Below, piece after piece: positions 63,569 to 64,000 of a stretch of 64,000 bases of DNA (position 1 is its first letter; each line of letters begins with the position of its first letter). Both the position numbers and the translations under genes were made by a program. The DNA is from Bacteroidia bacterium (GTDB lineage Bacteria; Bacteroidota; Bacteroidia; Chitinophagales; UBA2359): positions 1-64,000 of the forward strand of contig JAUHXA010000021.1 in assembly GCA_030427245.1 (NCBI GenBank). Direction: 5' to 3'. The notes beneath the pieces are model-generated. The model did not search any database. It had not been told where the DNA came from and worked only from the letters and a program-made list of their open reading frames with translations.

Positions 63569-64000
63569 ATGAAGCATCTTATCAAAAAACACATCTTTGA
63601 CATCCGTATGGGCAATGAACGCAAAGCCCCTGCTATTCAAGATAGGATAAGTGAAGTGTTTCGCCAAAAATTAACAACGGTCATTGAAGAAATCTTCAAT
63701 CGCTTTTCCAATCCCAATCAACTCATCCGCATAGACAAATTAGAATTGGATTTGGGCAAAATCGGCGAACTCTATTTAGAAGACGAACTCATTCGCAAAA
63801 TCAGCTACCAACTCCCCTTCGCCCTCTCCGAAATCATTGCCAAAGCCGAACTCACCTCCCACAAAGAAGGCGTAGAAATCACCAGCACCACCCACTCCAA
63901 TCTCGAACTCCTTCAATTTTACCTCCAAAACGGCGCACTTCCTTGGTGGCACAAAAGCGACTCCCAATCAGAAAGCATAGAAACCATTTTCCAACAACTC
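63569..64000 (+). CDS. Contractile injection system tape-measure protein, N-terminus (runs off right edge)
   Basis: The first 144 codons of a protein beginning MKHLIKKHIFDIRMGNERKA at ATG 63569. The conserved opening, with FRQKLTTVIEEIFNRFSNPN and LIRIDKLELDLGKIGELYLE, matches the CIS_TMP (Afp14-like) family, which sets tube length. The next region (LQFYLQNGALPWWHK) is the typical linker. The remainder of the gene is out of view to the right, where the AAA+ ATPase normally follows. Divergent from the TPR gene by 91 bp, in which the promoter should lie. Confidence 0.85.
   Translation, partial: MKHLIKKHIFDIRMGNERKAPAIQDRISEVFRQKLTTVIEEIFNRFSNPNQLIRIDKLELDLGKIGELYLEDELIRKISYQLPFALSEIIAKAELTSHKEGVEITSTTHSNLELLQFYLQNGALPWWHKSDSQSESIETIFQQL

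Overview
The DNA is from a member of the Bacteroidota, most likely of the Saprospiria/Chitinophagales type (inference). The signs are two surface proteins ending in the gliding-motility-associated (CHU_C) type IX secretion domain, a third with a type A sorting tail, a TonB-dependent receptor, AT-rich spacers with few Shine-Dalgarno sites, and a typical Bacteroidota set of DUF2797, YARHG and DUF4255 proteins. No rRNA, tRNA, CRISPR array or transposase was recognised.

Bases 1-15,000 hold large secreted repeat proteins (1-2291, 5249-7672, 7829-11077), a VapB/PIN toxin-antitoxin-like pair (2364-3004), a conserved protein of unknown function (3367-4836), a NACHT NTPase with an EAD11-like N-terminus and a membrane C-terminus (11373-13619), and a membrane hydrolase (13841-14863). 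Both the 3367-4836 gene and the NACHT gene are followed by a short in-frame relic of a second copy's C-terminus.

Bases 15,000-40,400 are mostly housekeeping and envelope genes: an amidohydrolase, a YARHG protein, DUF3137, PEP carboxylase, AnmK, an esterase, a methyltransferase, an MscS channel, an outer-membrane-protein/ECF-sigma operon, a TonB receptor, and a ThuA/PQQ-dehydrogenase/cytochrome c lipoprotein. Among them, at 36146-36946, is a likely bacterial gasdermin with no protease gene beside it, preceded by a frameshifted small gene. A PP2C phosphatase and a TerY-like vWA protein form a pair at 40421-42020.

Bases 44,929-64,000 carry most of an extracellular contractile injection system (eCIS) of the Afp/PVC/MAC type. 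In order: DUF4255 tube-cap protein, an unknown protein, sheath, two inner-tube paralogues, a tube initiator with a long repeat-built basic extension, DUF5908, a LysM adaptor, VgrG-like spike, PAAR tip, gp25, a giant baseplate-J protein, a fibre-like protein, a small ORF, a second baseplate protein, an opposite-strand TPR protein, and the start of the CIS tape-measure protein, which runs off the right edge. The AAA+ ATPase and effectors expected in such clusters are not in view and probably lie to the right. A membrane-anchored OmpA-GH18 fusion protein and a small membrane protein lie just upstream on the same strand and may belong with the cluster (inference). A strong hairpin terminator sits between the abundant shaft genes and the low-copy baseplate genes.
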